A stretch of 64,000 nucleotides of DNA from Planococcus salinus (GCF_003719725.1 NZ_RIAX01000009.1:22047-86046); one strand, 5' to 3'. Numbered from the stretch's first letter, positions 50,343 through 58,966 are shown. Notes: a model not told the origin generated them from the letters alone. Numbers and translations: made by a program.

Positions 50343-53102
50343 TTAGGAATACTTCCGCACATTCGTATAGATGAAGTCCTTCAGTGCCTGCACACGTTTT
50401 CGTTTTTCCTTGAAAGGTGCTTTAACTGCATCATTGATCTCCTGGTCCGGCGACACGCCCGTAAACTCGTATTCTCTCATGAAATATTCCAGTCTGTCTT
50501 CTGCCACATGCACTTGCTGCGACATCGCCTGGATTTCCCGTTTGCGCCGCTCGCTTTCAAAGTCTCGGAATTTCTGATCGACCGAATCATTATTGGTCAT
50601 CGTCGGTGCGACACCTTGCAGGAATTCCAACAGCAGATCGCGCTTCAAGCGCATTTCATCGCTCGATGCTTCGTTGACTTCCTTGATGGCCCGGCGCACA
50701 GCGGTGTCGCGTTCGTTTTTGTTTTCATAATTGATGTTGCGCAGCAGTTCCAATATATAATCGACATTGATGCGATCGGTCTGCATTAATTCGATTTCAA
50801 AGTCGACGTCGTTGATGACGGAGACTTTTTCTTTGTCGTTTTGATTCTTTTCATAGAGATGCAGGAATTTGCTTCGGAAATCCTTGTAGGTCTGCTCGCT
50901 GATTCCCATGTCTTCCGGATTGAAGTCGAACTCGACGAAGGTTTTCAGTTTCGTCAAAATGCGGGTCAGGTCACGGAATGCGACGACGAATTCCTTTTCT
51001 TTCGTTTCGCCTTCAAGTTCATCGACGGCTTCCGGTGTGATGGCGATATCCAGCAGCACATCCAGCTGGTCTTTGAAATCCGCCAAATACTCATTATACT
51101 CTTTCATCAGCACCGTGTCTGTCTCGCCCGTCTGTGAAAACAAGCGGACGGCTGCGTCGGTTTCGTCTTTCAAGTTGCGGTAACAGACGATGTTGCCGTA
51201 CATCTTTTTCGGCCCTTCGACGCGGTTTGTCCGCGAATATGCCTGGATGAGTCCGTGGTGCTTCAACGGCCGATCGACATACAGCGTACTCAAGGTTTTG
51301 GCGTCGAATCCGGTCAAAAACATATCGACTACAATAAGCAAATCGATTTGCGCCGACTTCACTTTTTTCGAGACATCCGCAAAATAAGCCGCAAAGTTGT
51401 CGGTCTTGTGATTGGTGCCGAATTCTTTATTGAAATCACCCATGACACGTTCCAGCGAATGGCGTGTATGTTCCTGATTCTCAATGCTTTCTTCGTTTGT
51501 TCCGTAACTGAAGATGGTGGTGATTTTCAAATCGGTATCGAGTTTCTTGAAAGCATCGTAGTATTTGATCGCTGCTGGGATGCTGTCAGCCGTCAGCATC
51601 CCGGTGTACTGCTTGTTGTGGGTTTTATTGTCATGGACGTTTGCGATATGTGCCGCGACCATGTCAATCCGCGTATCTGCCATCCATAGTTCGTCCTGGT
51701 CGATGCCGGGCACTTTGGTGACGTCGTCGATGCCTTCTTTTTCTTTGATCGTGCGGATGTATTCGACGGAAAAGCCGAGGACATTGCCGTCATGGATGGC
51801 GTCTTTGATCAGGTAGGTATGCAGGCAGTCCTGGAACAAGTCGGATGTCGTGCGGCCATCCTGGCTTCGGTTCTCGACAAAGCGCGGCGTGCCGGTAAAG
51901 CCGATATACTGCGCTTTCTTGAAATGGCGTTTGATGAGCAGGCTCATTTCGCCGAACTGGGAACGGTGGCATTCATCGATGACGAAGACGACTTTTTCGT
52001 TTTCATACAGCTTCATGACCTCTTTGTATTTCTCCGTTTTCACCGCATGCGCCATTTTCTGGATCGTCGTAATGATGCGTTTGCGCTGCGGGTCTTTCAG
52101 CTGTTTCACGAGGACGCCGGTTTTCGTCGTACGGTCGACAGAGTCTTTTTCGAATTTATTGAACTCCTCCATGGTCTGGGAATCCAGGTCTTTTCGGTCC
52201 ACGAGGAAAATCACTTTCTTGATGTCCGGTTCCTGCGCCAGCAGCTCGCTCGCTTTGAAGGAAGTCAGCGTCTTGCCGCTCCCCGTCGTATGCCAGACAT
52301 AACCGTTCTGCTCTTTTTCAATCGTCTGTTTCAAAATCCGCTCGACGGCATAGATCTGATACGGGCGCATGACCATCAAATGCTTGTCGGTGTCGTTGAT
52401 GATCATGTATTTCGTGATGAGGTCCTGCAGCCTCTGTGGCTGGAAAAAGGAATCCGTGAACGCATCCAGCTTCGTAATGCGTTTATTGGCTTCATCCGAC
52501 CAGAAAAACATCAAACTTTTCAGCGGCTCGCGGTCGGAATTCGCGAAGTACTTGGTATCGACGCCGTTTGACACGACAAAAACCTGCAGAAAGTTAAATA
52601 AACCACCGTAGGAATCTTTACGGTAGCGCATGATCTGGTTGAAACTCTCAACAAAATGGAGCCCTCTTTTTTTCAGTTCGATTTGCACGAGCGGCAAGCC
52701 GTTGACTAGCAGCGTCACATCGTAGCGATTGGTGTAGCGCCCGACGACGGTCGTCTGGTGGGTGACCTGGAGACGATTGTTTTCGTAGTTTTTCGTATCC
52801 ATCAATTGAAGGTACAGGATGCTGTCATCATCGCGCGCAATCGTCTGCTTGTCGCGCAGCAGCTTCGCCGATTCATAGACGCTTTTCCCTTCAATCGTCA
52901 ACAGCAGGCGCTCGAATTCTTTATCGGACAGCGGTGTGCCATTGAGGTTTTCTTTGTTTAATCGATCGATTTGGATGCGGAAGTTTTGTTGTAAATTTTT
53001 GATGGATGGAATCGAGACTTTTTCGTACCCCAGCTGAACCAGCTGTTCCATCATCTCGTTTTCCAGCTGCGCTTCGGACTGTGTCCGGGATTGATAAACC
53101 AT
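50343..53102 (-). CDS. hsdR: Type I restriction endonuclease subunit R
   Basis: About 919 residues. An N-terminal nuclease region (VQIELKKRG) is followed by an SF2 translocase: motif I HTTGSGKTL, motif II (V)FVIDECHRSQFG, then YIGFTGTPRF, TDLFQ and the later LLIVVDMFLTGFDAKTL, and SRTNRV. This subunit cuts unmethylated DNA after translocation. Start behind AAAGGGG. It leads the rmr/hsd operon; hsdM and hsdS follow on the same strand after 245 bases of structured spacer. Confidence 0.95.
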   Translation of the reverse strand: MVYQSRTQSEAQLENEMMEQLVQLGYEKVSIPSIKNLQQNFRIQIDRLNKENLNGTPLSDKEFERLLLTIEGKSVYESAKLLRDKQTIARDDDSILYLQLMDTKNYENNRLQVTHQTTVVGRYTNRYDVTLLVNGLPLVQIELKKRGLHFVESFNQIMRYRKDSYGGLFNFLQVFVVSNGVDTKYFANSDREPLKSLMFFWSDEANKRITKLDAFTDSFFQPQRLQDLITKYMIINDTDKHLMVMRPYQIYAVERILKQTIEKEQNGYVWHTTGSGKTLTSFKASELLAQEPDIKKVIFLVDRKDLDSQTMEEFNKFEKDSVDRTTKTGVLVKQLKDPQRKRIITTIQKMAHAVKTEKYKEVMKLYENEKVVFVIDECHRSQFGEMSLLIKRHFKKAQYIGFTGTPRFVENRSQDGRTTSDLFQDCLHTYLIKDAIHDGNVLGFSVEYIRTIKEKEGIDDVTKVPGIDQDELWMADTRIDMVAAHIANVHDNKTHNKQYTGMLTADSIPAAIKYYDAFKKLDTDLKITTIFSYGTNEESIENQEHTRHSLERVMGDFNKEFGTNHKTDNFAAYFADVSKKVKSAQIDLLIVVDMFLTGFDAKTLSTLYVDRPLKHHGLIQAYSRTNRVEGPKKMYGNIVCYRNLKDETDAAVRLFSQTGETDTVLMKEYNEYLADFKDQLDVLLDIAITPEAVDELEGETKEKEFVVAFRDLTRILTKLKTFVEFDFNPEDMGISEQTYKDFRSKFLHLYEKNQNDKEKVSVINDVDFEIELMQTDRINVDYILELLRNINYENKNERDTAVRRAIKEVNEASSDEMRLKRDLLLEFLQGVAPTMTNNDSVDQKFRDFESERRKREIQAMSQQVHVAEDRLEYFMREYEFTGVSPDQEINDAVKAPFKEKRKRVQALKDFIYTNVRKYS

Positions 53103-53207
53103 GGTCCGGCCCCTTTCAATTATCCACTATCATTTAGATAATTTTACCACAAAATAGGGTTAATTATGCTGCTTGACCATAATTTGTTGAGTTTTCTCAC
53201 AAAGTAG

Positions 53208-53232
53208 CTGGTGCCTGGCACGCACACAATTT
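53208..53232. repeat. GGTGCCTGGCAC repeat, copy 1
   Basis: CTGGTGCCTGGCACGCACAC followed by AATT: an imperfect palindrome around GTGCC-T-GGCAC. Four further copies lie within the next 5.3 kb. Confidence 0.75.
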
Positions 53233-53329
53233 AAGCTAGGTTTTATTAGTTTCGAAAGTTTCGTTTATTTCTTTAGTTTCTTCTTCAGAAATTGTATAAT
53301 AAAAAGAAAGATAATGAGGAGTGATTACG

Positions 53330-53773
53330 ATGGTGAATCTACTCGATAATGTCAAACCCCGCCCTTCCGATGAATCGATTAAAAATGAACGTGTAAAAGA
53401 ATATGTACAGCTTATGAGAATTGCTGAAGAAGTGGAAAGGGAAATCAAAAAGAGAGCCCGCGAGTTACAAGATGATGAAAAGCAGGAAGCCTTCGAGGCA
53501 TTGAGCCTGGAATACAATCTTCCTCCATATGTGACCGTACGTGACGCGGCAGACATCATGGGTATCAGTCCTCAAATGGTCCGCAGACATTGCGCTGAAG
53601 GAAAACTGGCGGCGCAACAGACGTTTGAAGGCAGCGGAAAATGGCGCATCGAAGCGAAGCAATTGATGAGCCAACCGAATTGGGATCGTTTTATCGAGAA
53701 GCGGGCCAGGATTAAAACACAGTCACTTGGGCTTGCTGATGAGGTAATCCAAAGCTTTCAGGATGAAGAGTAA
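53330..53773 (+). CDS. Helix-turn-helix antitoxin-like protein
   Basis: About 147 residues. Residues about 70-120 form a MerR/excisionase-like DNA-binding unit: VTVRDAADIMGISPQMVRRHC. The rest is helical. It is directly followed (7 bases) by a PIN-domain gene, so it is likely the antitoxin and autorepressor. The ATG at 53330 lies behind GAGGAG; a -10 TATAAT is at 53295-53300. Confidence 0.75.
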   Translation: MVNLLDNVKPRPSDESIKNERVKEYVQLMRIAEEVEREIKKRARELQDDEKQEAFEALSLEYNLPPYVTVRDAADIMGISPQMVRRHCAEGKLAAQQTFEGSGKWRIEAKQLMSQPNWDRFIEKRARIKTQSLGLADEVIQSFQDEE

Positions 53774-53780
53774 CTGAGAA

Positions 53781-54389
53781 ATGAGAGACTTTAAGCAATA
53801 TACAATCGATACGAACGTAATTAGACATGACACCAATAAAACGGGTAAGCAAGAGTTAAAGAAAGCCGCAAGGATATTTTGGCAGACCATACAAGAAAAA
53901 GTTGAAAAAGGCGAGGCAGTCATTCTGGTTCCTGCGGAAGTTGTCCGGGAACTGCAAGTACAGTCCCATACTTTGAAAGTGAGTGAGAACAGTAAGATTC
54001 AGAGTTTATTGACTCACTGTCTTGAAATTGCTCCTCCTGTATCAATCGAGATAGAGCATCATATAAGAAAGATGTCAGCGTATCTGCGTTCAAAATACAA
54101 GAATGACATAGGCTTTCCTCAGATGGAATACGGTGGAGTATCTGATGCCCGTATTTTATTTAGCGCTTATTATGAAGACAGCATTCTTGTCACAGCTAAT
54201 ATCAAAGATTTTCTTCTTTATCCTTTCCTTTTTGCAGCAGATGAAGAACGCTTATACAATTTAAAAGAAAACAAGTTTATTCAAATTCCAGAGGCTGTAT
54301 ATGAAAAAGTTTGGAGAGATGGAACGTTTGAAAAGCTATTCCAGGAATTAAATGATTTGGAGTTAGCCTTGGAAGACTACGAAGATTAA
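53781..54389 (+). CDS. PIN-domain toxin-like RNase
   Basis: About 202 residues. The acidic residues of a PIN domain are in order: YTIDTNVIRHD (first Asp), VPAEVVREL (Glu), GVSDARILFSAYYEDSILVTANIKDF (second and third Asp), shown here in parts. PIN toxins cleave RNA. Coupled to the upstream HTH gene, it forms a type II toxin-antitoxin-like pair, a common companion of restriction systems. Confidence 0.78.
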   Translation: MRDFKQYTIDTNVIRHDTNKTGKQELKKAARIFWQTIQEKVEKGEAVILVPAEVVRELQVQSHTLKVSENSKIQSLLTHCLEIAPPVSIEIEHHIRKMSAYLRSKYKNDIGFPQMEYGGVSDARILFSAYYEDSILVTANIKDFLLYPFLFAADEERLYNLKENKFIQIPEAVYEKVWRDGTFEKLFQELNDLELALEDYED

Positions 54390-54584
54390 TCCTATATATT
54401 CATCAACTAATCATGGCCTGAAGTGAACAGCTACCTCTTCTGGCCATTTTCATTTTGTTTTCGTATTCAAAAAACAACTTGACTGTCAAAGTGGAAGATG
54501 CGGAGATTGGGTCTTATACCCTCCCTTTTCCCGCCTTCCAAGTCATGACACAATGGAAGAAGAAACCACAAGGAGGAATGCAAG

Positions 54585-54950
54585 ATGGCAGAACTGAATC
54601 AAATGATGGCATGGACATTCACGCAGGAAATAGATATACCGGATTCGATCAATGACTTGCTTGTGACAGGGGAAGAAGCGCACATCGCTTATAAGACCAT
54701 TCGCGACGTGGCAGTGGTGACGAACAAACGGATTATCATTTCGGACAAGCAGGGATTGACAGGAAAGAAAGTGGAGGTCTACACGATTCCTTTCAAATCG
54801 GTTGATATGTATTCCACCGAAAATGGCGGGACATTCGACCTGAACACCGAGCTGGAACTGTGGACACGGGCCGGGAAATTCAAACTGAACTTGAACAAAA
54901 AAGTGGATATCCGCAAACTGGATAAGTTGATTGCGGAAGCTATTTTGTAA
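54585..54950 (+). CDS. Bacterial PH-domain protein
   Basis: About 121 residues. The strands are visible: GEEAHIAYKTIRDVAVVTNKR, IIISDKQGLTGKKVEVYTIPF, SVDMYSTENGGTFDLNTEL, LWTRAGKFKLNLNKKVDI, and a C-terminal helix, the bPH_1 (PF08000-type) pattern. Role unknown, likely membrane-associated stress. AAGGAGG before the ATG. A terminator follows. Confidence 0.75.
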   Translation: MAELNQMMAWTFTQEIDIPDSINDLLVTGEEAHIAYKTIRDVAVVTNKRIIISDKQGLTGKKVEVYTIPFKSVDMYSTENGGTFDLNTELELWTRAGKFKLNLNKKVDIRKLDKLIAEAIL

Positions 54951-54960
54951 GGATAACGCG

Positions 54961-55005
54961 ACAGCCTCTTCTTCGATGTACCTTGAAGAAAGAGGCTGTT
55001 GTTTT
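54961..55005 (+). terminator. Terminator
   Basis: ACAGCCTCTTCTTC / GAAGAAAGAGGCTGTT followed by GTTTTT, after the PH-domain gene. Confidence 0.85.
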
Positions 55006-55104
55006 TAATTCTCCGCAATCATCATTTCCTGAATTTTTTTTGGTCCAACTCCCTTCTGTAACCTTAATTCCCCCTGCCCGTCTACCTATTCAGAGGTGAA
55101 TAAC

Positions 55105-55377
55105 ATGAAAAAAATCAGTTTGAGCATTTTAATCGCATTCCTTCTCATCTTCAGCGGGTGCTCCAACGCGGAGCCGGTTATCACGGAACCGGAGGCAGAA
55201 GCGATGGTCGAGCAGCGCCATGCGAATTCGTTTGGAATGGTCGAAATCATTTCAACCAGCTATGAAAACGGGCACTATGTAGTTGAATGGGAAAACGAAG
55301 GAAATTGCGAATGGGGCATCGATTATGTCGATGGGCAAAGTGGCGATATTGAAATGGGTGAGGCGACGATTTGCTGA
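55105..55377 (+). CDS. Small lipoprotein, unknown
   Basis: About 90 residues. The signal MKKISLSILIAFLLIFSGCS ends in a lipobox (FSGC). The mature part has an acidic stretch then a small beta-rich domain (EIISTSYENGHYVVEWENEG in part, EWGIDYVDGQSGDIE). Surface-anchored, role unknown. An earlier in-frame GTG lies inside the ribosome site. Confidence 0.75.
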   Translation: MKKISLSILIAFLLIFSGCSNAEPVITEPEAEAMVEQRHANSFGMVEIISTSYENGHYVVEWENEGNCEWGIDYVDGQSGDIEMGEATIC

Positions 55378-55407
55378 TGGGGAAGTGGTGGAGATTTCCT
55401 CTCAATA

Positions 55408-55452
55408 TAAAATAGCCCAGTCCTCGTAAGGAGCATGGGCTTGGTCATTTTA
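55408..55452 (+). terminator. Terminator
   Basis: GCCCAGTCCT / AGGAGCATGGGC with ATTTTAT after it, behind the lipoprotein gene. Confidence 0.7.
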
Positions 55453-55509
55453 TATCGTACTATCCTTTCTTACTTCTGTAAAATCCCGGTAATTGATAAG
55501 GTTTTATTA

Positions 55510-55550
55510 CAAAGAAAAAGCGGACCCGTTTAGATCCACTTCAGAATAAT
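55510..55550 (-). terminator. Terminator-like element of the yoeB unit
   Basis: Minus strand GTGGATC-TAAAC-GGGTCCGC followed by TTTTTCTTTG. A near copy (TGGATTCAAATGGGTCCGCC then TTTTC) lies at 56210-56245 after the fragment gene at 56259. Confidence 0.5.
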
Positions 55551-55600
55551 ACTCGAATTTTATAGTTTGTCTATAGCTTGAAGCGTGTATTACTGCGTCC

Positions 55601-55855
55601 CTAATAATGAAATCTTGCTTGTGCAATTTTTATTGCATCCTTCTCAACTTTATAAACAAGTCGGTGTTCATGAGTAATCTGTCTTGACCAATATCCAGTC
55701 CAGTCATGTTTCAGTGGTTCTAGCTTGCCAAGACCTGTAAACGGATGACGTTCAATTTCCTTGATTAATCTGTTTATTTTTTTCACAATCTTTTTATCGG
55801 TATCTTGCCAGTGAAGGTAATTTTCCCATGCCTGATCAGCCCATACTTTAAGCAT
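55601..55855 (-). CDS. yoeB: YoeB-family toxin
   Basis: About 84 residues. The typical Txe/YoeB sequence is visible: LKVWADQAWENYLHWQDTDK, KINRLIKEIERHPFTGLGK, EPLKHDWTGYWSRQITHEHR, LVYKV; the C-terminus ends ARFHY, with the catalytic Tyr and His. YoeB is a ribosome-dependent mRNA endonuclease. It overlaps yefM by 8 bases. Confidence 0.92.
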   Translation of the reverse strand: MLKVWADQAWENYLHWQDTDKKIVKKINRLIKEIERHPFTGLGKLEPLKHDWTGYWSRQITHEHRLVYKVEKDAIKIAQARFHY

Positions 55856-56123
55856 CTTCCCCGTCCTCAATTAAATCCCGAACTTTTCCCTCACCATTCT
55901 CTAACTGCGTAATTGCTTCATTAAGCCTGTCTCTGTTCGCTTTAGTAGACATCAAATAAGCAGTTTCACGATAGGCATTCAATTCGTCTTCAGAAATTAA
56001 TACGGCGTTTTTTCCTGACTTTAGCGTAATGATAACTTCAGTGTTGGCTTCTGTAACATCCTCAAGAATATTAAATAAATTCTTCCTAAGATTAGTTGGT
56101 GTTGTTGCAGTAATTGCTGACAT
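55848..56123 (-). CDS. yefM: YefM-family antitoxin
   Basis: About 91 residues of the Phd/YefM type: MSAITATTPTNLRKNLFNIL, VTEANTEVIITLKSGKNAVL, ISEDELNAYRETAYLM, STKANRDRLNEAITQ. It binds YoeB and the operator ahead of the operon. AGGAGGCGATGAAG before the ATG chosen here; a second ATG two codons upstream is too near the ribosome site. Confidence 0.92.
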   Translation of the reverse strand: MSAITATTPTNLRKNLFNILEDVTEANTEVIITLKSGKNAVLISEDELNAYRETAYLMSTKANRDRLNEAITQLENGEGKVRDLIEDGEDA

Positions 56124-56140
56124 CTTCATCGCCTCCTATT

Positions 56141-56160
56141 ATGTACATTATAACGTACAT
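56141..56160. promoter_or_regulatory. YefM operator palindrome
   Basis: ATGTACATTATAACGTACAT, a near-perfect 20-bp palindrome containing TGTACA twice (once as CGTACA), the core recognised by YefM proteins. It lies 18 bases upstream of the yefM start codon. Confidence 0.75.
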
Positions 56161-56258
56161 CACTTAAATAGTAAAGGCGGTTATAGGGTATCTGTCATCC
56201 CATGATTTTGCGGCGGAGAAAAGGCGGACCCATTTGAATCCATTGTTCCTTATTTGGT

Positions 56259-56444
56259 TTAATTGTAGAGAGGCTTTTTCTTCACGTAAGAAAGCAATTC
56301 ATCAAGAGAGGAGACAGCGTGGTAAGGCGCATATTCACCATACACTCTTGTAACAGCATTCAGGTTTTTGCCACCGAGCACTGCTAATTGAAAATCTGCT
56401 CCACGGTTTTCACGTATCACCTGCACTGCTTCGCGCTGATCCAT
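56259..56444 (-). pseudogene. C-terminal fragment of an unknown protein
   Basis: Sixty-one codons (MDQREAVQVIRENRGADFQL, AVLGGKNLNAVTRVYGEYA, PYHAVSSLDELLSYVKK) without a ribosome site and with a palindromic repeat just upstream. It looks like the tail of a gene cut off by repeat insertion or deletion. Family not recognised. Confidence 0.4.
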
Positions 56445-56458
56445 TTTCAGAATAGGTA

Positions 56459-56482
56459 TCTGGTGCCTGGCACGCACACAAT
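56459..56482. repeat. GGTGCCTGGCAC repeat, copy 2
   Basis: TCTGGTGCCTGGCACGCACA followed by CAATT; GGTAT lies immediately before it, as in copy 4. Confidence 0.75.
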
Positions 56483-56576
56483 TATTTCGAGCATCAGATG
56501 AAGTTTAGGAAGACACAGGGTTTTTCGCCTGTTGAAAAAGTGCAATAAGGAAAAAGCGTCTGGCATGTGACTGATA

Positions 56577-56596
56577 CGTGCCAGGCACACATAATT
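56577..56596. repeat. GGTGCCTGGCAC repeat, copy 3 (inverted)
   Basis: CGTGCCAGGCACACATAATT, shorter and in the opposite sense to copies 1, 2, 4 and 5. Confidence 0.65.
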
Positions 56597-56672
56597 TTTC
56601 TTCAATAACGCACTCACTCATTTGAAACTCTTTCTCCTTTTCTCCGTATTAGAACTAAGGGGGAGTTTGACT

Positions 56673-56831
56673 ATGTCTGATGCTTACTTTACGTTTTTGC
56701 CAATCTTATCGATTTTATTTTCTTTGATTCCCATTGCGATAGCTGTATTCGTCATCGTCATGTGGGTAAAGCTGTCGAAAGAGCGCAACGCTTATCTGAA
56801 GGAAATCGCTGAAGAACTGCGGCGGCGATAG
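56673..56831 (+). CDS. Small single-pass membrane protein
   Basis: Fifty-two residues. One long hydrophobic segment (FLPILSILFSLIPIAIAVFV, then IVMWV) is followed by a charged helix (KLSKERNAYLKEIAEELRRR). AAGGGGGAG precedes the ATG at 56673 and a good terminator follows. Function unknown. Confidence 0.65.
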   Translation: MSDAYFTFLPILSILFSLIPIAIAVFVIVMWVKLSKERNAYLKEIAEELRRR

Positions 56832-56852
56832 TTATAGGATGCCGCTGAACTG

Positions 56853-56896
56853 AAAAAACGCTTGGACAGCATTTTCTTCTGCCCAAGCGTTTTTTC
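56853..56896 (+). terminator. Terminator
   Basis: AAAAAACGCTTGG-CAG / CTG-CCAAGCGTTTTTT, long stem with A/T flanks. Confidence 0.88.
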
Positions 56897-56909
56897 TTAC
56901 GATCGGTAT

Positions 56910-56934
56910 CTGGTGCCTGGCACGCACACAATTT
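56910..56934. repeat. GGTGCCTGGCAC repeat, copy 4
   Basis: CTGGTGCCTGGCACGCACAC then AATT; with the preceding GGTAT it equals copy 2 over about 28 bases. Confidence 0.75.
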
Positions 56935-56958
56935 CCTCCACCACGTGCATTCCTACAT

Positions 56959-57360
56959 TTACTTATCCTTATCCTTATGGTTTCTAGGCGAAGCGGTTTT
57001 GTCGTAATCGTTCACATCTACGTGCTCCACGTCTTCTTCACTTGTATGATTCTCCGGATCCCAAGTTGCGCTGTTTATTACGTTTCCGCGTTCCCCCGTT
57101 GTAAAGGTTCCCTCTGGTTCCCGAATCGCGTCATCATCTTCATTACTACGCTGCCACCCGCTTGTTTCATTGCTCGGATTAGGTGCAACATCTTCCCGCC
57201 AGTCCGGTGAATGATTTGGGTCTTTTTTTCTGATTGTGGTGTCGCCATCTGCAAGGTAAGGCTCGTTCGAACTATCGTTGTTGGTGTCTGAACTGCCTCT
57301 TTTTTGACGTTCGTCTTCCCATTCTTTCCGGACAGATTCATCACGATTATTTTTTTCCAT
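56959..57360 (-). CDS. Hydrophilic disordered protein
   Basis: About 133 residues, very rich in Asp, Glu, Asn, Ser, Thr and Lys (KKDPNHSPDWREDVAPNPSN and similar), no hydrophobic core. Probably disordered. AGGGGGAG lies before the ATG at 57360. Unknown function; similar acidic proteins occur in stress regulons of Bacillales. Confidence 0.6.
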   Translation of the reverse strand: MEKNNRDESVRKEWEDERQKRGSSDTNNDSSNEPYLADGDTTIRKKDPNHSPDWREDVAPNPSNETSGWQRSNEDDDAIREPEGTFTTGERGNVINSATWDPENHTSEEDVEHVDVNDYDKTASPRNHKDKDK

Positions 57361-57454
57361 ATTAACTCCCCCTCGTTTGAAAAGTCTACTTACACCCAAT
57401 TACCCGTTAGGTGAATAATCAAACTCCTTTAGTAAGCAAAAGAAACACCCTGAA

Positions 57455-57619
57455 GGATGCTTTCTATGCGAACTTGCTGTTCAGATTTCGACCGTTACAG
57501 ATGCCTTCCACAAGGTGATTGACACAATGATGGATGCGGCAGAAAGCCAAATGTTCGTTTATATTCCGACAGAAAAACACCTGAGTTCGCAGGTTCGAAA
57601 ATCTGTCGAATTCAAGTGA
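57455..57619 (+). pseudogene. Fragment resembling a TrmB-type regulator
   Basis: Fifty-four codons without start reading LAVQISTVTDAFHKVIDTMM, DAAESQMFVYIPTEKHLSSQ. The pattern of an amphipathic helix followed by a strand (DAAESQMFVYIP) resembles the linker and start of the effector domain in TrmB-like regulators. Weak assignment. Confidence 0.3.
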
Positions 57620-57669
57620 TAATTGATATTTTTAATAGTATCTGAATGGACTATCCTGTCGTCAACTGG

Positions 57670-58308
57670 TCATTCCTGGATTTCCAGCAGTTCAATAAGC
57701 CTTATAACTTCCTCGTCCTCCCCCACGTCCACAGATACCAGCTCCGTATTACTGATCATCTCTTCGTAAAACTCTTCACCCGCCGGATACTCCCCGTCCC
57801 AGCGCAGCGGAACCGGGTACACATTAATCGTGCCGTCTCCGTTGCCGCTGTATGTGACCGACCCGTCAATCAAACGCGAGCCGGCTAATTGAATCACATC
57901 TTCCGGGTAGACGCCACTGGTTTCGTCATCCGGATTGAGCAGCGTGCCGGCCGGAATTTTATTGACGTACAAGCCGTCTATATCCTGGTTCGCCCCGAGC
58001 TGCAGCCACACTCTGGCGTATTCGATGTGCTCGCTGGGATACTGGGATAAGGATTCTTCGTTTTTCTGATCACTTGTGTTGGAGGTGCTGCCGTCCGGTT
58101 CAACCAAAGCCGATTCTTCTGACGAAACTTCATTTTCCTTGTTCATATTTGCTTCATCTCCTTCACCGATTGATGGCTCTTCTGCTGACTCCGTAGCAGA
58201 AATCTCTTCTGAAGCATCCGTGGTGGCTTCTTCATTGTTATTGCCGACGCAACCCGTTAACAGCAGGAAAACTGCACTAAAACAAATGACCTTTACGACT
58301 GTATTCAT
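57670..58308 (-). CDS. Lipoprotein, unknown
   Basis: About 212 residues. Signal with lipobox LTGC near residue 20, then about 75 residues of low-complexity acidic linker (Glu, Ser, Asn, Thr), and a C-terminal domain (LQLGANQDIDGLYVNKIPAG, in part; YSGNGDGTINVYPVPLRW). The layout, a long flexible tether and a small outer domain, is common in surface lipoproteins of Bacillales. GGAAAGGTGGGC before the ATG. Confidence 0.8.
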   Translation of the reverse strand: MNTVVKVICFSAVFLLLTGCVGNNNEEATTDASEEISATESAEEPSIGEGDEANMNKENEVSSEESALVEPDGSTSNTSDQKNEESLSQYPSEHIEYARVWLQLGANQDIDGLYVNKIPAGTLLNPDDETSGVYPEDVIQLAGSRLIDGSVTYSGNGDGTINVYPVPLRWDGEYPAGEEFYEEMISNTELVSVDVGEDEEVIRLIELLEIQE

Positions 58309-58456
58309 GCGCCCACCTTTCCTTTCTTCCCGAATACTGAACTGATTGATTCGTATGCATTCACCCCCCTGAGTTGGAAAACATTTTTCTCGTTATTCAT
58401 CTTTAATTTATCACAATTTTCCGAACATAATATATAACCAAAATCCTGTATTTCAT

Positions 58457-58480
58457 CTGGTGCCTGGCACGCACCCAATT
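58457..58480. repeat. GGTGCCTGGCAC repeat, copy 5
   Basis: CTGGTGCCTGGCACGCACCC then AATT; one base differs from the others in the tail. Confidence 0.75.
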
Positions 58481-58538
58481 CCAAATCACCCAGTATAATA
58501 GGGATGAACCAAACAAAATCCTCAAGGGAGTGATCAAG

Positions 58539-58925
58539 TTGATCAGCAAATTAGGGCAAGTCATGGTGTACGTGGATGATCAGGACAAGGCTGTGAAATT
58601 CTGGACCCAAAAAGTGGGATTCAGTGTAATTACCAATGTAGGCGAGGACAAAGGAATGAGATGGATTGAAATTGCTCCATCAAAAGACCCCGATACCACT
58701 ATCGTGCTGCACGACAGGGAAGTTGTTTCCAAAATGTCACCTGATTTGAATCTGGATACCCCTTCTTTGATGTTTTACACAAATGAACTTGAAAAACTGT
58801 ACGCTGACTTCAAGGAAAAAGGCGTAACGGTCGGCGAGCTCGTCAATATGCCCACCGGCAGAGTTTTTAATTTCGCAGACGATGAAGACAATTACTTTGC
58901 GGTGATGGAGAAATTGGAGAAATAA
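58539..58925 (+). CDS. VOC family protein (glyoxalase/dioxygenase fold)
   Basis: About 128 residues with two beta-alpha-beta-beta-beta modules: VMVYVDDQDKAVKFWTQKVG, FSVIT, MRWIEIAP and LMFYTNELEKLYADFKEKG, VFNFADDEDNYFAVME. Members include glyalase I-like and antibiotic-resistance proteins; no specific substrate is indicated. TTG at 58539 behind AAGGGAG is the likely start; a GTG at 58530 is an alternative. Confidence 0.85.
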   Translation: MISKLGQVMVYVDDQDKAVKFWTQKVGFSVITNVGEDKGMRWIEIAPSKDPDTTIVLHDREVVSKMSPDLNLDTPSLMFYTNELEKLYADFKEKGVTVGELVNMPTGRVFNFADDEDNYFAVMEKLEK

Positions 58926-58926
58926 C

Positions 58927-58966
58927 AAAAAATGCCTGGACGATTTTTCCGTCCGGGCGTTTTGCA
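58927..58966 (+). terminator. Terminator
   Basis: GCCTGGACG / CGTCCGGGC with TTTT loop and TTTTGC tail, right after the VOC gene. Confidence 0.8.

Noticed and set aside
49021..52571. Many plus-strand open frames across hsdM and hsdR
   Set aside because: Antisense shadows of strongly conserved R-M genes; no starts with ribosome sites.
53236..53559. Minus-strand gene opposite the HTH antitoxin
   Set aside because: Low-complexity Ser/Leu-rich shadow of the HTH gene.
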